From Sphingomonas sp. MA1305 (GTDB taxonomy: Bacteria; Pseudomonadota; Alphaproteobacteria; Sphingomonadales; Sphingomonadaceae), in NCBI RefSeq assembly GCF_016107325.1, contig NZ_RCVT01000001.1, positions 1,426,001 to 1,490,000 of the forward strand: a DNA stretch of 64,000 nt, given 5' to 3'. Within the stretch, counting starts at the first letter, position 1. Each line of letters starts with the position of its first letter. The notes under the pieces were generated by a model that searched no databases, was not told where the DNA came from, and saw nothing but the letters and a program-made list of their open reading frames with translations. Of the stretch, positions 41,882 through 50,825 are shown in pieces. The translations under genes were made by a program, and so were the position numbers.

Positions 41882-43693
41882 GTGCCACCGCGTCCCTCTG
41901 ATCTCGCCACCGCCAGCGTCGGTGCTGCCGATGCCGCGCCGCCCGCGGCGCTCGGCATCGCCGCCTCGATCCTGGGCCAGCCGTGGCGCTGGCGAGGGCT
42001 GGCGGCGGATGCGCGCGACGGCTTCGGCACCGACGATCTGGTCACCCAATTGCTGCTCGCCCGCGGTTGCCCGCGCGAGGCGCTCGACGATCACCGCGCG
42101 CCATCGATCCGCGCCTTCATGCCCGACCCGTCGATATTCCGGGACATGGACAAAGCCGCCGCGCGGCTGGCCGACGCGGTGGAGACGGGCGAACGGGTCG
42201 CGATCTTCGGCGACTATGACGTCGATGGCGCCACCTCCGCCGCGCTGCTCGTTCGCCTTCTCGCCGAGCTCGGGCTCTCCGCCCGCCCCTATATTCCCGA
42301 CCGGCTGACGGAGGGCTATGGCCCATCTGGCGCCGCACTGCATCGCCTCGCCGACGAGGGCGCCTCGCTGATCGTCACGGTCGATTGCGGTGCGCAGGCA
42401 TTCGAGGCGCTGGAAGCGGTGCGCGCCGCGGCGGTGGATATCGTCGTGGTCGACCACCACAAATGCCAATCGGCGCTGCCGCCGGCCCATGCCCTGGTCA
42501 ATCCCAACCGGCTCGACGAGGGTGAAGGCGCCGCGCATGGTCACCTTGCCGCGGTCGGCGTCTGCTTCCTGCTCGCCGCCGCCCTGGTCCGCACCTTGCG
42601 CGCCCGCGGCTTCTTTGCCGCACGGGACGAGCCGCGACTGCTTGAAATGCTCGACCTCGTCGCGCTCGGCACCGTCGCCGACGTCGCGCCGCTGAAAGGG
42701 CTGAACCGCGCTTTCGTCGCGCAAGGGCTCAAGGTGATGGCGCAGCGGCGCAACATCGGGCTGGACGCGCTGATCGAGGCATCGCGGCTCACCCGTGCGC
42801 CGACCTGCCAGGATCTCGGCTTCGCACTCGGCCCGCGGATCAACGCCGGTGGCCGGGTCGGTCGCGCCGATCTCGGCGTCCGGCTGCTTACCACGGCCGA
42901 GCCGCAGGAAGCACGGACGATCGCTGCCGAACTCGATCGGCTCAACGAAGAACGCCGCGCGATCGAAACGCTGGTCCGCGAAACGGCGGAAGCCGGCGCG
43001 AGCGGCGATCGCCGCGTCCTCGTCGTCGCCGGCCGCGGCTGGCACCCCGGGGTGATCGGCATCGTGGCGGGGCGGCTGAAGGAACGGTTCGGCCGCCCCG
43101 CCATCGTCATCGCGATCGACGAGGACGGCGTCGGCAAGGGCTCCGGCCGCTCGATTGCCAATGTCGACCTCGGCGCGGCGATCCTCGCCGCCCGCGAACA
43201 CGGCCTGCTGGTCGCCGGTGGCGGCCATGCCATGGCGGCCGGGCTGACGATCGCCGCCGATCAGGTGCAGCCGCTGGCCGACTTCCTGGAGGATCGGCTC
43301 TCGATCGCGGTATCGCGGGCGATGGCCGGCCGCGCACTGCTGCTCGACACCGTGGTGGCGCCGGGCGGGGTCACCACCGGACTGGTCGAGGCGCTCGACG
43401 CCGGCGGGCCGTACGGCACCGGTTGGGCGCCGCCGCGTATCGCCGTCGGCCCCGTCCGCGTGGTGCGCGCCGACCGGGTCGGCAGCGACCATGTCCGCGC
43501 GATCGTCGCCGGCGACGACGGCCGCAGTCTCAAGGCCATGGCGTTCCGCGCCGCCGACACGCCGCTCGGCCAGGCGCTGCTCGCCGCGGCACCGCACCGC
43601 AAGCTGTGGCTCGCCGGTCGCGCCCGCCGCGACGATTGGAGCGGTCGCGACGTCGCCGAACTGCATCTCGACGACGCCGCCTGGGCATCGTGA
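41882..43693 (+). CDS. recJ: RecJ, single-stranded-DNA 5'-3' exonuclease
   Basis: The 603 residues contain the DHH-phosphoesterase motifs: FGDYDVDGATSAALLVR (motif I), VDCGAQAFEAL (motif II) and IVVVDHHKCQ (motif III, DHH). The later GRVGRADLGVRLL and GGGHAMAAGLTI belong to DHHA1. RecJ acts in RecFOR recombination and mismatch repair. GTG start at 41882. A tRNA-Glu gene follows after 58 bp. Confidence 0.95.
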   Translation: MPPRPSDLATASVGAADAAPPAALGIAASILGQPWRWRGLAADARDGFGTDDLVTQLLLARGCPREALDDHRAPSIRAFMPDPSIFRDMDKAAARLADAVETGERVAIFGDYDVDGATSAALLVRLLAELGLSARPYIPDRLTEGYGPSGAALHRLADEGASLIVTVDCGAQAFEALEAVRAAAVDIVVVDHHKCQSALPPAHALVNPNRLDEGEGAAHGHLAAVGVCFLLAAALVRTLRARGFFAARDEPRLLEMLDLVALGTVADVAPLKGLNRAFVAQGLKVMAQRRNIGLDALIEASRLTRAPTCQDLGFALGPRINAGGRVGRADLGVRLLTTAEPQEARTIAAELDRLNEERRAIETLVRETAEAGASGDRRVLVVAGRGWHPGVIGIVAGRLKERFGRPAIVIAIDEDGVGKGSGRSIANVDLGAAILAAREHGLLVAGGGHAMAAGLTIAADQVQPLADFLEDRLSIAVSRAMAGRALLLDTVVAPGGVTTGLVEALDAGGPYGTGWAPPRIAVGPVRVVRADRVGSDHVRAIVAGDDGRSLKAMAFRAADTPLGQALLAAAPHRKLWLAGRARRDDWSGRDVAELHLDDAAWAS

Positions 43694-43751
43694 CCAACAA
43701 GGGCTTGACCCTGCCCGCGACCTTCTCTAGGCGCACCCAACGCCATCGCAT

Positions 43752-43826
43752 GGCCCCTTCGTCTAGTGGTTAGGACGCGGCCCTTTCACGGCTGAAACAC
43801 GGGTTCGAGTCCCGTAGGGGTCACCA
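43752..43826 (+). tRNA. tRNA-Glu (anticodon UUC)
   Basis: A 75-nt cloverleaf with acceptor GGCCCCT pairing with AGGGGTC (one G-U), anticodon loop CTTTCAC giving UUC, T-arm GGGTTCGAGTCCC, and an encoded CCA end. It lies downstream of recJ with no other tRNA nearby. Confidence 0.96.
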
Positions 43827-44098
43827 TCATCACGAGCGATCGCCAGCAGCGCCCCTTCAAGTTGCGCGAGGCCCGAACGGCGTCCGCCGGCACATCATCC
43901 GCAACAGGATGACCCGCCACGACGATATGGCGCCGACCATCCATCTTGCCGGAATCACCGCCCGGCGAGCTGGTCCGCGGCCTCCAGAAACTCCTTTTCC
44001 GGCGCGTTACGCGCACCGGATTCGCGTTGAGCGATCAAATCAGTCGGACGTCGGCACTGGCCTCGCCGCAGCCGATTGCTCGCCCGGTTGCGGGCGGA

Positions 44099-44250
44099 GG
44101 CTGAGCCGGTTGACACCCTTCAGCATGCTCCGCTGCCCGTCGAGGTAAAGCCCTTCGTTCGCACCAAGACGGTGCGGAACCCAAACGGCTGCTCCGTCGC
44201 GACTTTGGTGATGTAACGGGCGGTGCGGTTGCGCGGCGCTGCGAACAACA
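44099..44250 (-). pseudogene. Remnant of a glycoside hydrolase family 2 gene (frameshifted)
   Basis: On the minus strand one frame reads ATEQPFGFRTVLV and the next reads EGLYLDGQRSMLKGVNR. Joined, they match the hallmark FGFR(T)...(L)NGxxxxLKGVNRH region of GH2 beta-galactosidases/mannosidases. The frames change near 44145-44155, and homology ends after GVNR. This is the only thing I see in the otherwise empty 43827-44277 stretch between tRNA-Glu and hxlR. It is a decayed fragment; no start or catalytic domain remains. Confidence 0.6.
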
Positions 44251-44277
44251 GCCGGACGACCTTCGCCTTCAGCACCC

Positions 44278-44658
44278 TCATCCCCGGCGTGATGTCGCCC
44301 TCGGGCGCAAGGCGTCGAGCGCATCCGCATTGGCCCGACCCCAGCCGTAAAGCAACTCGACCGGCTCGACGAAGCGCCGGCCGAGGTCGGTCAGCCGATA
44401 TTCGACCACCGGGGGCATGACGCTGGCGACGTGGCGATCGATCAGACCGCTTGCCTCCATGTCCCGCACCGTCTGCGTCAGCATCTTCTTCGATATGCCG
44501 GGCAGGCTGCGCAGCAACACACCGGTGCGCGCGGCACCACCATGCCGCGCATGGAGCGTGTGCAAAACCATGCTGGTCCATTTGGTCGCGAAGAGTTCCA
44601 GCACGCGCCGCGGCGCGCAATCCTCGCGCCATTCGTCGTCGGGCGTGCCGGGGTCCAT
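44278..44658 (-). CDS. HxlR-family winged-helix transcriptional regulator
   Basis: The 126 residues have the typical HxlR order: CAPRRVLELFATKWTSMVLHTL (the usual W is kept), then FxxL-like LLRSLPGISKKMLTQTVRDMEASGLI recognition helix, then VVEYRLTDLGRRFVEPVELLYGWG. Such regulators often sense electrophiles or redox stress and repress a divergent oxidoreductase. Here the divergent gene is an NAD(P)-dependent reductase. A GTTACC/GGTACC inverted repeat sits three bases upstream of the ATG. Confidence 0.9.
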   Translation of the reverse strand: MDPGTPDDEWREDCAPRRVLELFATKWTSMVLHTLHARHGGAARTGVLLRSLPGISKKMLTQTVRDMEASGLIDRHVASVMPPVVEYRLTDLGRRFVEPVELLYGWGRANADALDALRPRATSRRG

Positions 44659-44661
44659 GCG

Positions 44662-44677
44662 GTTACCTTTGGGTACC
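44662..44677. promoter_or_regulatory. Candidate HxlR operator in the divergent promoter
   Basis: GTTACC (44662-44667) and GGTACC (44672-44677) form an inverted repeat with 5 of 6 matching pairs and a 4-bp spacer, within the 101-bp divergent promoter. Binding by the adjacent HxlR protein is inferred from position. Confidence 0.45.
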
Positions 44678-44759
44678 TGGGGTGGGGAATGGTGCCGTCT
44701 AGAACCCTGCCCCCGCCATGCCTAGCTGCCGGGGCGACAGATAGCGAGAGAATGAGACA

Positions 44760-45821
44760 ATGGCGAAGACAGCATTGGTAGTCGGGGCGAGCGGGATCGT
44801 CGGCAGCGCGACGGCGGCGCGGCTCGTCGAGGAGGGCTGGACGGTGCACGGACTGGCACGGCGGCCGGTCGCGCAGGCGGACGTCACGCCGGTGGTCGCG
44901 GATCTGCAGGATGCCGCGCAAACCCGAGCGGCCTTGCAGAATCTGGCGCCGGACGCGGTCTACATCACCACCTGGCTGCGCCAGGACAGCGAGGCGGAAA
45001 ACATCCGGGTCAACGCCGCGATGGTGCGCAATTTGCTCGACGGCCTGCCGGCACCGACCGGACCGCGGCACGTAGCGCTGGTCACCGGGCTCAAACATTA
45101 TCTCGGCCCGTTCGAGGCCTATGGTCAGGGCGTTCTGCCTCAGACCCCGTTCCGCGAGGAACAGGGTCGGCTCGACGTCGAGAATTTCTATTATGCGCAG
45201 GAGGACGAGGTGTTCGCCGCGGCGGCGCGCGACGGCTTCACCTGGAGCGTCCATCGGCCGCACACGGTGATCGGACTGGCGGTCGGCAATGCGATGAACA
45301 TGGGCACGACGCTCGCCGTCTATGCCAGCCTGTGCCGGGCGACCGGTCGTCCGTTCGTCTTTCCCGGGTCCGCCGCGCAGTGGAGCGGGCTGACCGACAT
45401 GACCGATGCCGGCCAGCTTGCCCGGCATCTGCTCTGGGCCACCGAAACACCGGCGGCGCACGATCAGGCGTTCAACGTCGTCAACGGCGACGTCTTCCGC
45501 TGGCAATGGATGTGGGGCCGGATCGCGGAATGGTTCGGCGTGGAGCCGGTACCGTTCGACGGCACCGTCCGCCCGCTCGCCGAGCAGATGGCGGGGGACG
45601 CGCCGCTCTGGCGCGAGCTGGCGACGCGCGCGGACCTGGCCGAGCCGGAGCTCGCGCGGTTGGTGTCGCCCTGGCATACCGACGCCGACCTCGGCCGACC
45701 GATTGAGGTGGTCACCGACATGAGCAAGAGCCGGCGGCTCGGTTTCACCGCCTATCAGCCGACCGACGACGCCTTTCATGCTCTGTTCGCCCGGTTGCGC
45801 GCGGATCGCCTGATCCCCTGA
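44760..45821 (+). CDS. NAD(P)-dependent extended SDR of the PRISE (progesterone 5-beta-reductase/iridoid synthase-like) type
   Basis: The 353 residues have the coenzyme loop VVGASGIVGSATAARL and a PRISE-like core. The catalytic-region VALVTGLKHYLGPFEAYG contains the Lys of the VTGxKHYxGP motif, and NFYYAQED gives the Tyr of the NFYYxxED motif, both diagnostic of the group. Bacterial PRISE proteins reduce activated C=C bonds of enones. Transcribed divergently from HxlR, likely its target, which fits an electrophile-detoxification role. Confidence 0.88.
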   Translation: MAKTALVVGASGIVGSATAARLVEEGWTVHGLARRPVAQADVTPVVADLQDAAQTRAALQNLAPDAVYITTWLRQDSEAENIRVNAAMVRNLLDGLPAPTGPRHVALVTGLKHYLGPFEAYGQGVLPQTPFREEQGRLDVENFYYAQEDEVFAAAARDGFTWSVHRPHTVIGLAVGNAMNMGTTLAVYASLCRATGRPFVFPGSAAQWSGLTDMTDAGQLARHLLWATETPAAHDQAFNVVNGDVFRWQWMWGRIAEWFGVEPVPFDGTVRPLAEQMAGDAPLWRELATRADLAEPELARLVSPWHTDADLGRPIEVVTDMSKSRRLGFTAYQPTDDAFHALFARLRADRLIP

Positions 45822-45827
45822 TCCTGC

Positions 45828-46769
45828 TCAGCCCAGCGCCGCCAAGGCGTCGTACGTGACCCGCGGGATCGGGATGATCGTGCCGTGGCTGGCGCCGGCG
45901 GGCATGGCGATACGGTCGGACACGTCGCGCCAGCTCCGCCCGCCATCGGCGGAGGCGACCGCGCCGTAGCGATGCTCGCGATAGCGGTCGAAGAAGACGA
46001 CGATCTCCGGCCCGATCGTCACCACGGTCGGACCCTCGCTCCACGCCGGGGTGATCGGCGCGGAGAGCGGGCCAAAGCGCGGCGGCGACAGCGCCGCGTC
46101 GCACCATTGCACGACCTTGCGCAGTGGCTCCTTGCGCTCGTCCTTGACGAACATCAGCGTTCGCCCGCGGAAAGTCGCAAAGGTCGCATCGATGACGCTG
46201 TATCCGGGATCCCAGAACAGCGTCGTCGGGGTGAAGCGGTCGAAGTCGCGGGTCGTGGTGGCATAGAGGCGATGGTCGCCTTCCTTGCCCGCCGCGCCGA
46301 TCGTACTCGCCCAGACGATCAGGAACCGGCCGGCCGCCGCGTCCCAGGTTACCTCCGGCGCCCAAGCGTTGCGAGTGCCGGGGAAGCGCGCCATCACCGG
46401 CAAGGCCTGTTGCGGCGACCAGCGGACCAAGTCTGGTGAGCTGGCATAGCCGATCGTCGTGCCGGTCCAGCTCGTCGTCCAGACCAGATGGAACAGGCCG
46501 GTGCGCGGGTCGCGCACGACGCTGGGATCGCGCATCAGCTTGTTCTCGCCGACGGTCGGCACCAGCATCGGCGCGCCGTCGCGTACCGGGCGATAGTGCC
46601 AGCCGTCGGCGCTGATCGCCAGCCGCAGGCCGGCGCGCCCGTTGTCGGCATTGCGGAAATGGGTGAAGAGGTAGCCGCCGGTGGCTTCGTCGCTACGCGC
46701 GGCTCGGGCACCGGTGGTCACGGCCGCTGCTGTCAAACCGCCACATATCGTCCTTCGATCGAACATCAT
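45828..46769 (-). CDS. Secreted GH43-like glycosidase (five-bladed propeller fold)
   Basis: The 313 residues start with MMFDRRTICGG, a signal that may use Tat (RR followed by a hydrophobic stretch). The body shows GH43-like elements: MRDPSVVRDP with an acidic residue near the base position, NAWAPEVTWDAAAGRFLIVWA and DATFATFRGRT. It probably acts on arabinose- or xylose-containing glycans outside the cytoplasm; specificity is unknown. The ATG at 46769 follows AGGGGG; the upstream open frame to 46826 was rejected. It converges on the SDR gene with 6 bp between. Confidence 0.8.
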   Translation of the reverse strand: MMFDRRTICGGLTAAAVTTGARAARSDEATGGYLFTHFRNADNGRAGLRLAISADGWHYRPVRDGAPMLVPTVGENKLMRDPSVVRDPRTGLFHLVWTTSWTGTTIGYASSPDLVRWSPQQALPVMARFPGTRNAWAPEVTWDAAAGRFLIVWASTIGAAGKEGDHRLYATTTRDFDRFTPTTLFWDPGYSVIDATFATFRGRTLMFVKDERKEPLRKVVQWCDAALSPPRFGPLSAPITPAWSEGPTVVTIGPEIVVFFDRYREHRYGAVASADGGRSWRDVSDRIAMPAGASHGTIIPIPRVTYDALAALG

Positions 46770-47035
46770 CGCCGCCCCCTGCCCTGCCCGATAGGCCAAG
46801 GCCGCTTCTTGCAGACCGGGCAACATGACCGACGCCCGTTTCGGTCGCTGCCCAAGACCGATGCCTCTAAGCGCCGTTTGTTCCCAGCATATCTCACGTT
46901 CTGGCGCTGCTTAAGAACGATTCATCGGATTGAGCGGCGAAACCTGCCGGACGTTCATAGTTTTGCCGAGGTTCGGCGCCTAGGGCGCCCGCGCGCCGCG
47001 GCCCGGCGTGCCCCACATCCGTCTCGAGCAGAGCC

Positions 47036-48842
47036 ATGCCCTTCACCCGTGCCGTCGCGCGCCCGCGCCTCGTCTTCCTCCGCGCCATCACGATGCTAAA
47101 GCCCGAGCGACGCAAGGTCGCGGCACTGGTCGGTGCCGGCGCGCTCGTCGCGCTGCTGCAGGTGCTCGAGCCGGTGCTGTTCGGACGCGCGATCAATGGC
47201 CTGACCCAGGGGGCGAGCCCGCTCCATTACGTCGCCTGGTGGTGCGCGATCAGCGTCACCGCCTTTCTGTCGGCGATGGTGATCTCGCTCGGCTCCGATC
47301 GGCTCGCCCACCGGCGGCGGCTGGCGGCGATGGCGAGCTTCGTCGAGCATCTGCTCGCGCTGCCGCCCTCCTTCCACCATCAGGCGCGCTCCGGCCGTCT
47401 GATGCGCATCATGATCGCCGGTTGCGAGAGCCTCTTTTTTCCTGTGGCTGCCGCTGCTGCGCGACCAGGTCACCAATGCCGTGGTGCTGATCGCGGTGCT
47501 GCCGATCGCGATGCTGACCAACTGGCGGCTGGCGCTCGTGCTGGTCGCGCTGCTCGTCGTCTACGCGCTCGTCAACCTGATCGTCATGCAGCATACCGCC
47601 CGCGGCCAGGCGCAGGTGGAGACGCGCTTCACCGATTTGTCCGGGCAGCTCGGCGATCTGCTCGGCAACGTCTCGGTGCTGCAGAGCTTCCTGGCGGTGC
47701 CGGGCGAGCTGCGCCAGGTAAAGACCTCGCTGCACGATCTGCTGCATGCGCAATATCCGGTGCTGAACTGGTGGGCGCTGTCGGCGGTGCTGACCCGCGG
47801 CGCCTCGTCGATCGCGATCGTGGCGATCTTCGGCGTCGGCTCGATGCTGGTCGCGCGCGGCCAGGCGACGATCGGCGACGTCGTCGCCTTCGTCGGCTTC
47901 GCGACGCTGATGATCGCGCGGCTGGAAACGCTGACCACCTTCATCGTCGACGTCGCGCAACGGTTGCCGACGCTCGGCCAGTTCTTCGCGGTGCTCGACG
48001 AGGAGTCGCACATCGCCGAGCGGCCCGGCGCCCCCGCCCTGCGCGTCGCCACCGGCGAGGTCCGCTTCGAAGGCGTCTCGTTCCGCTACCCGACCGGCTC
48101 GGGCGCGGTGCACGACCTCGACTTCACCGTCGCGCCCGGCGAGACGGTGGCGATCGTCGGCCCGACCGGTTCGGGCAAGTCGACCGCGCTCGGCCTGCTG
48201 CAGCGCGCCTATGATCCCGGCCAAGGTCGTATTCTGGTCGACGGTCAGGACATTCGCGACGTCACCCTGGCCTCGCTGCGCGCGGCGACGGGCGTGGTCT
48301 TCCAGGAAGCCGGCCTGTTCAACCGCTCGATCGCGGAGAATATCGCGATGGGCAATCCCGGTGCGACGATGGCCGCGATCGAGGAGGCGGCCCGCATCGC
48401 CGGCGCCTATGACTTCATCGCGCGCAAGCCGCAGGGCTTCGCCACGCCGGTCGGCGATCGCGGCCAGGGCCTGTCGGGCGGCGAGCGCCAGCGGATCGCG
48501 ATCGCGCGCGCGCTGCTCAAGGATGCGCCGATCCTGCTGCTCGACGAGGCGACCAGCGCGCTCGACGTCGCCACCGAGGCGCGGCTGCAGGAGAGCCTCG
48601 ACCGGCTGCGGCAAGGGCGCACCACCTTCGTCATCGCCCACCGCCTGTCGACGGTGCGCGCGGCGGATCGGATCATCGTCCTCGACCAGGGGAGGATCGT
48701 CGAACAGGGCAGCTTCGACGCGCTGATCGCGGCCGGCGGCGCCTTCGCCGCGCTTGCCCGCGACGGCGGCCTGACCCAGGCGGCGGCGAACGACGATACG
48801 GGGGCGCGGGCCGCCACCGGGGGTATCCGTACAAACGCTTGA
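47036..48842 (+). pseudogene. ndvA: NdvA/ChvA-type beta-glucan ABC exporter, interrupted by a one-base frameshift
   Basis: The first frame (47036 on) gives the N-terminal membrane domain up to IAGCESLFF. The second frame, usable from about 47434 and listed from 47481, gives LWLPLLRDQVTNAVVL through the ATPase. Joined they make about 601 residues like ChvA/NdvA (588): YPVLNWWALSAVLTRGAS, Walker A GPTGSGKS, signature LSGGERQR, and [17 protein letters not shown]. The break is at a run of six T (47435-47440), where five would restore the frame. Cyclic beta-1,2-glucan export is the family role. It could be a sequencing error, a true mutation or slippage. Confidence 0.85.
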
Positions 48843-48892
48843 ACCGCCACGCGAACACGCCGACAGATGGCACTCGTCAGGGGAGTGCCGGA

Positions 48893-49984
48893 TTGGCCAG
48901 CGTCGCGATCGAGGGGGTCAGCAAGCGTTTCGGGGACGCGACGGTGCTGCAACCGACCAGCCTCGACATCGAGGATGGCGAGTTCGTCGTCATCGTCGGT
49001 CCGTCGGGCTGTGGCAAGTCAACGCTGCTGCGCCTGATCGCCGGCCTCGACGAACCGTCGAGCGGCACGATCGCGATCGGCGGCCGCGACGTCACCCATG
49101 CGGCGCCGGCGGAGCGCGGGCTGGCGATGGTGTTCCAATCCTATGCCCTCTACCCGCATCTGACCGTGGCGGAGAACATCGGCTTTCCGCTGAAGATCGC
49201 CGGACGTCCGAAGGCGGAGATCGCCGCGCGGGTCGCGGCGGTGGCGGACACGCTCGACCTCGGGGCCTTGCTCGACCGCCGGCCGCGGGCGCTGTCGGGC
49301 GGCCAGCGGCAGCGCGTGTCGATCGCCCGCGCGGTGATCCGCCAGCCGCAGGTGCTGCTGCTCGACGAGCCCCTGTCCAACCTCGACACCGCCCTGCGCG
49401 TGCGGATGCGCCACGAATTCGCCCGGCTGCACCAGAGTTTGGGCTGCACGATGATCTACGTCACCCACGACCAGCTGGAGGCGATGACGCTCGCCAACCG
49501 CATCGTCGTGATGGCGCACGGCCGCGTCGAGCAGGTCGGCGCGCCGATGGACCTGTATCGCCGACCGGCCTCGCTGGCGGTCGCCTGCGCGATCGGTTCG
49601 CCGGGGATCAACCTGATGCCCGGCACGCTGGTCGCCGCCGATATGGCGGGGGCCACCGTCCGGCTGGCCAGCGGCGCGACGCAGGCCGTGGCGGCAGAAG
49701 TGCCTGCGGGGGCGGTCGGCCGGGCGGTGACGCTGGGCGTCAGGCCGGAGCATCTGGCGCCGCGGCCCGACGGCGCCTTTGCCGGGCCGATCGAGCTGTT
49801 CGAACGGCTCGGGCCCCTCTCCTTCGCGCATCTCGGCATCGGCGGGCGCGAGGCACCGGTGGTCGCGCAATTGCCGGGCGACCGGCAGGTGACGCTGGGC
49901 GAGCCGCTGCGGGTGGGCGCGGCAGCGGTCGACGTGCTGCTGTTCGACGGCGACGGCCGAGCCTATCCGCGCCTCACCCCTTGA
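48893..49984 (+). CDS. Sugar ABC importer ATPase (MsmK/UgpC/MalK type)
   Basis: The 363 residues contain Walker A GPSGCGKST, Q-loop VFQSYALYPHLTV, signature LSGGQRQR, Walker B VLLLDEPLSNLD and the C-terminal TOBE domain typical of carbohydrate importers. TTG at 48893 follows AGGGGAG by seven bases and is the preferred start; an upstream TTG at 48839 would overlap the exporter end as TTGA. The stop overlaps the convergent permease by 11 bp. It probably powers the permease pair on the opposite strand. Confidence 0.9.
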   Translation: MASVAIEGVSKRFGDATVLQPTSLDIEDGEFVVIVGPSGCGKSTLLRLIAGLDEPSSGTIAIGGRDVTHAAPAERGLAMVFQSYALYPHLTVAENIGFPLKIAGRPKAEIAARVAAVADTLDLGALLDRRPRALSGGQRQRVSIARAVIRQPQVLLLDEPLSNLDTALRVRMRHEFARLHQSLGCTMIYVTHDQLEAMTLANRIVVMAHGRVEQVGAPMDLYRRPASLAVACAIGSPGINLMPGTLVAADMAGATVRLASGATQAVAAEVPAGAVGRAVTLGVRPEHLAPRPDGAFAGPIELFERLGPLSFAHLGIGGREAPVVAQLPGDRQVTLGEPLRVGAAAVDVLLFDGDGRAYPRLTP

Positions 49985-50825
49985 TGCTGCCGCCGAGCAG
50001 GCCGGTGATGTAGTAGCGCTGCAGCGCCAGGAAGATCGCCAGCACCGGTAGGGTCGTCACCACCGCCGCCGCCATCATCAGCTCGCCATCGGCGGCATGT
50101 TCGCGGCCGATCGCCGCTACCGCCACCGGCAAGGTGTAGAGATGCTGGTCGGCGAGCACGATCAGCGGCCAGAGGAAGTCGTTCCAGCTGCCGAGGAACA
50201 GGAACACCGCCAGGGTCACCGTTACCGGCGCGAGCAACGGCAGCACGATCGAGACGAAGATCCGCGTCTCGCTCGCGCCGTCGAGCCGCGCCGCGTCGAG
50301 CATCTCGTCGGGGATCGACAGCGTCGCCTGGCGCACGAACAGGACGGCGAAGACACCGGCCAGGCCGGGCAGGATGACCCCCGCATAGCTGTTGACCAGG
50401 CCGATCTGCTTGAAGATCAGGAAAAGCGGCAGCATCGCCACCTGTCCCGGCACGACCAGCGCGCCGATCAGCAGCTGCAACAGCCGCTCGCGCCCCCGGA
50501 AGCGCAGTTTGGCGAAGGCATAGCCGGCCGGCACGGTGAGCAGCAGACCGAGGACGGTGGAGATCACCGCGACCAGCACGCTGTTGCCGAGCGCTGGCAG
50601 CACACGATAGTCGAACCAGGCGCCGTCGATCAGCCGCCGGGCGAGCAGCTCATAGTAATTGTCCCAGGTCCACCGGCTTGGCCACAGCGGCGGCGGATAG
50701 GCGCTGGACGCGCCGCGCGGCATGAAGGAGACCAGCACCATCCAGATCAGCGGCAGGATGGTGACCAGCGTGACCAGCGCCACCGCGGCGTTCATCAGCA
50801 CGGCGCGGGCGCGTCTCACAGCCAT
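49974..50825 (-). CDS. Sugar ABC transporter permease (MalG-like)
   Basis: The 283 residues have about six transmembrane helices and the EAA loop DAARLDGASETRIFVSIVLPLL, where the ATPase docks. NSVLVAVISTVLGLLLTVPAGYAFAK and the late GGSIKG ending are characteristic of MalG-type permeases. The ATG at 50825 overlaps the upstream permease by 10 bp. It pairs with the next gene to form the channel. Confidence 0.92.
   Translation of the reverse strand: MAVRRARAVLMNAAVALVTLVTILPLIWMVLVSFMPRGASSAYPPPLWPSRWTWDNYYELLARRLIDGAWFDYRVLPALGNSVLVAVISTVLGLLLTVPAGYAFAKLRFRGRERLLQLLIGALVVPGQVAMLPLFLIFKQIGLVNSYAGVILPGLAGVFAVLFVRQATLSIPDEMLDAARLDGASETRIFVSIVLPLLAPVTVTLAVFLFLGSWNDFLWPLIVLADQHLYTLPVAVAAIGREHAADGELMMAAAVVTTLPVLAIFLALQRYYITGLLGGSIKG

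Noticed and set aside
43786..44016. A 76-codon minus-strand frame ending PTGLEPVFQP
   Set aside because: Its end is the antisense of tRNA-Glu, a common false gene call; the rest has no similarity to anything I know.
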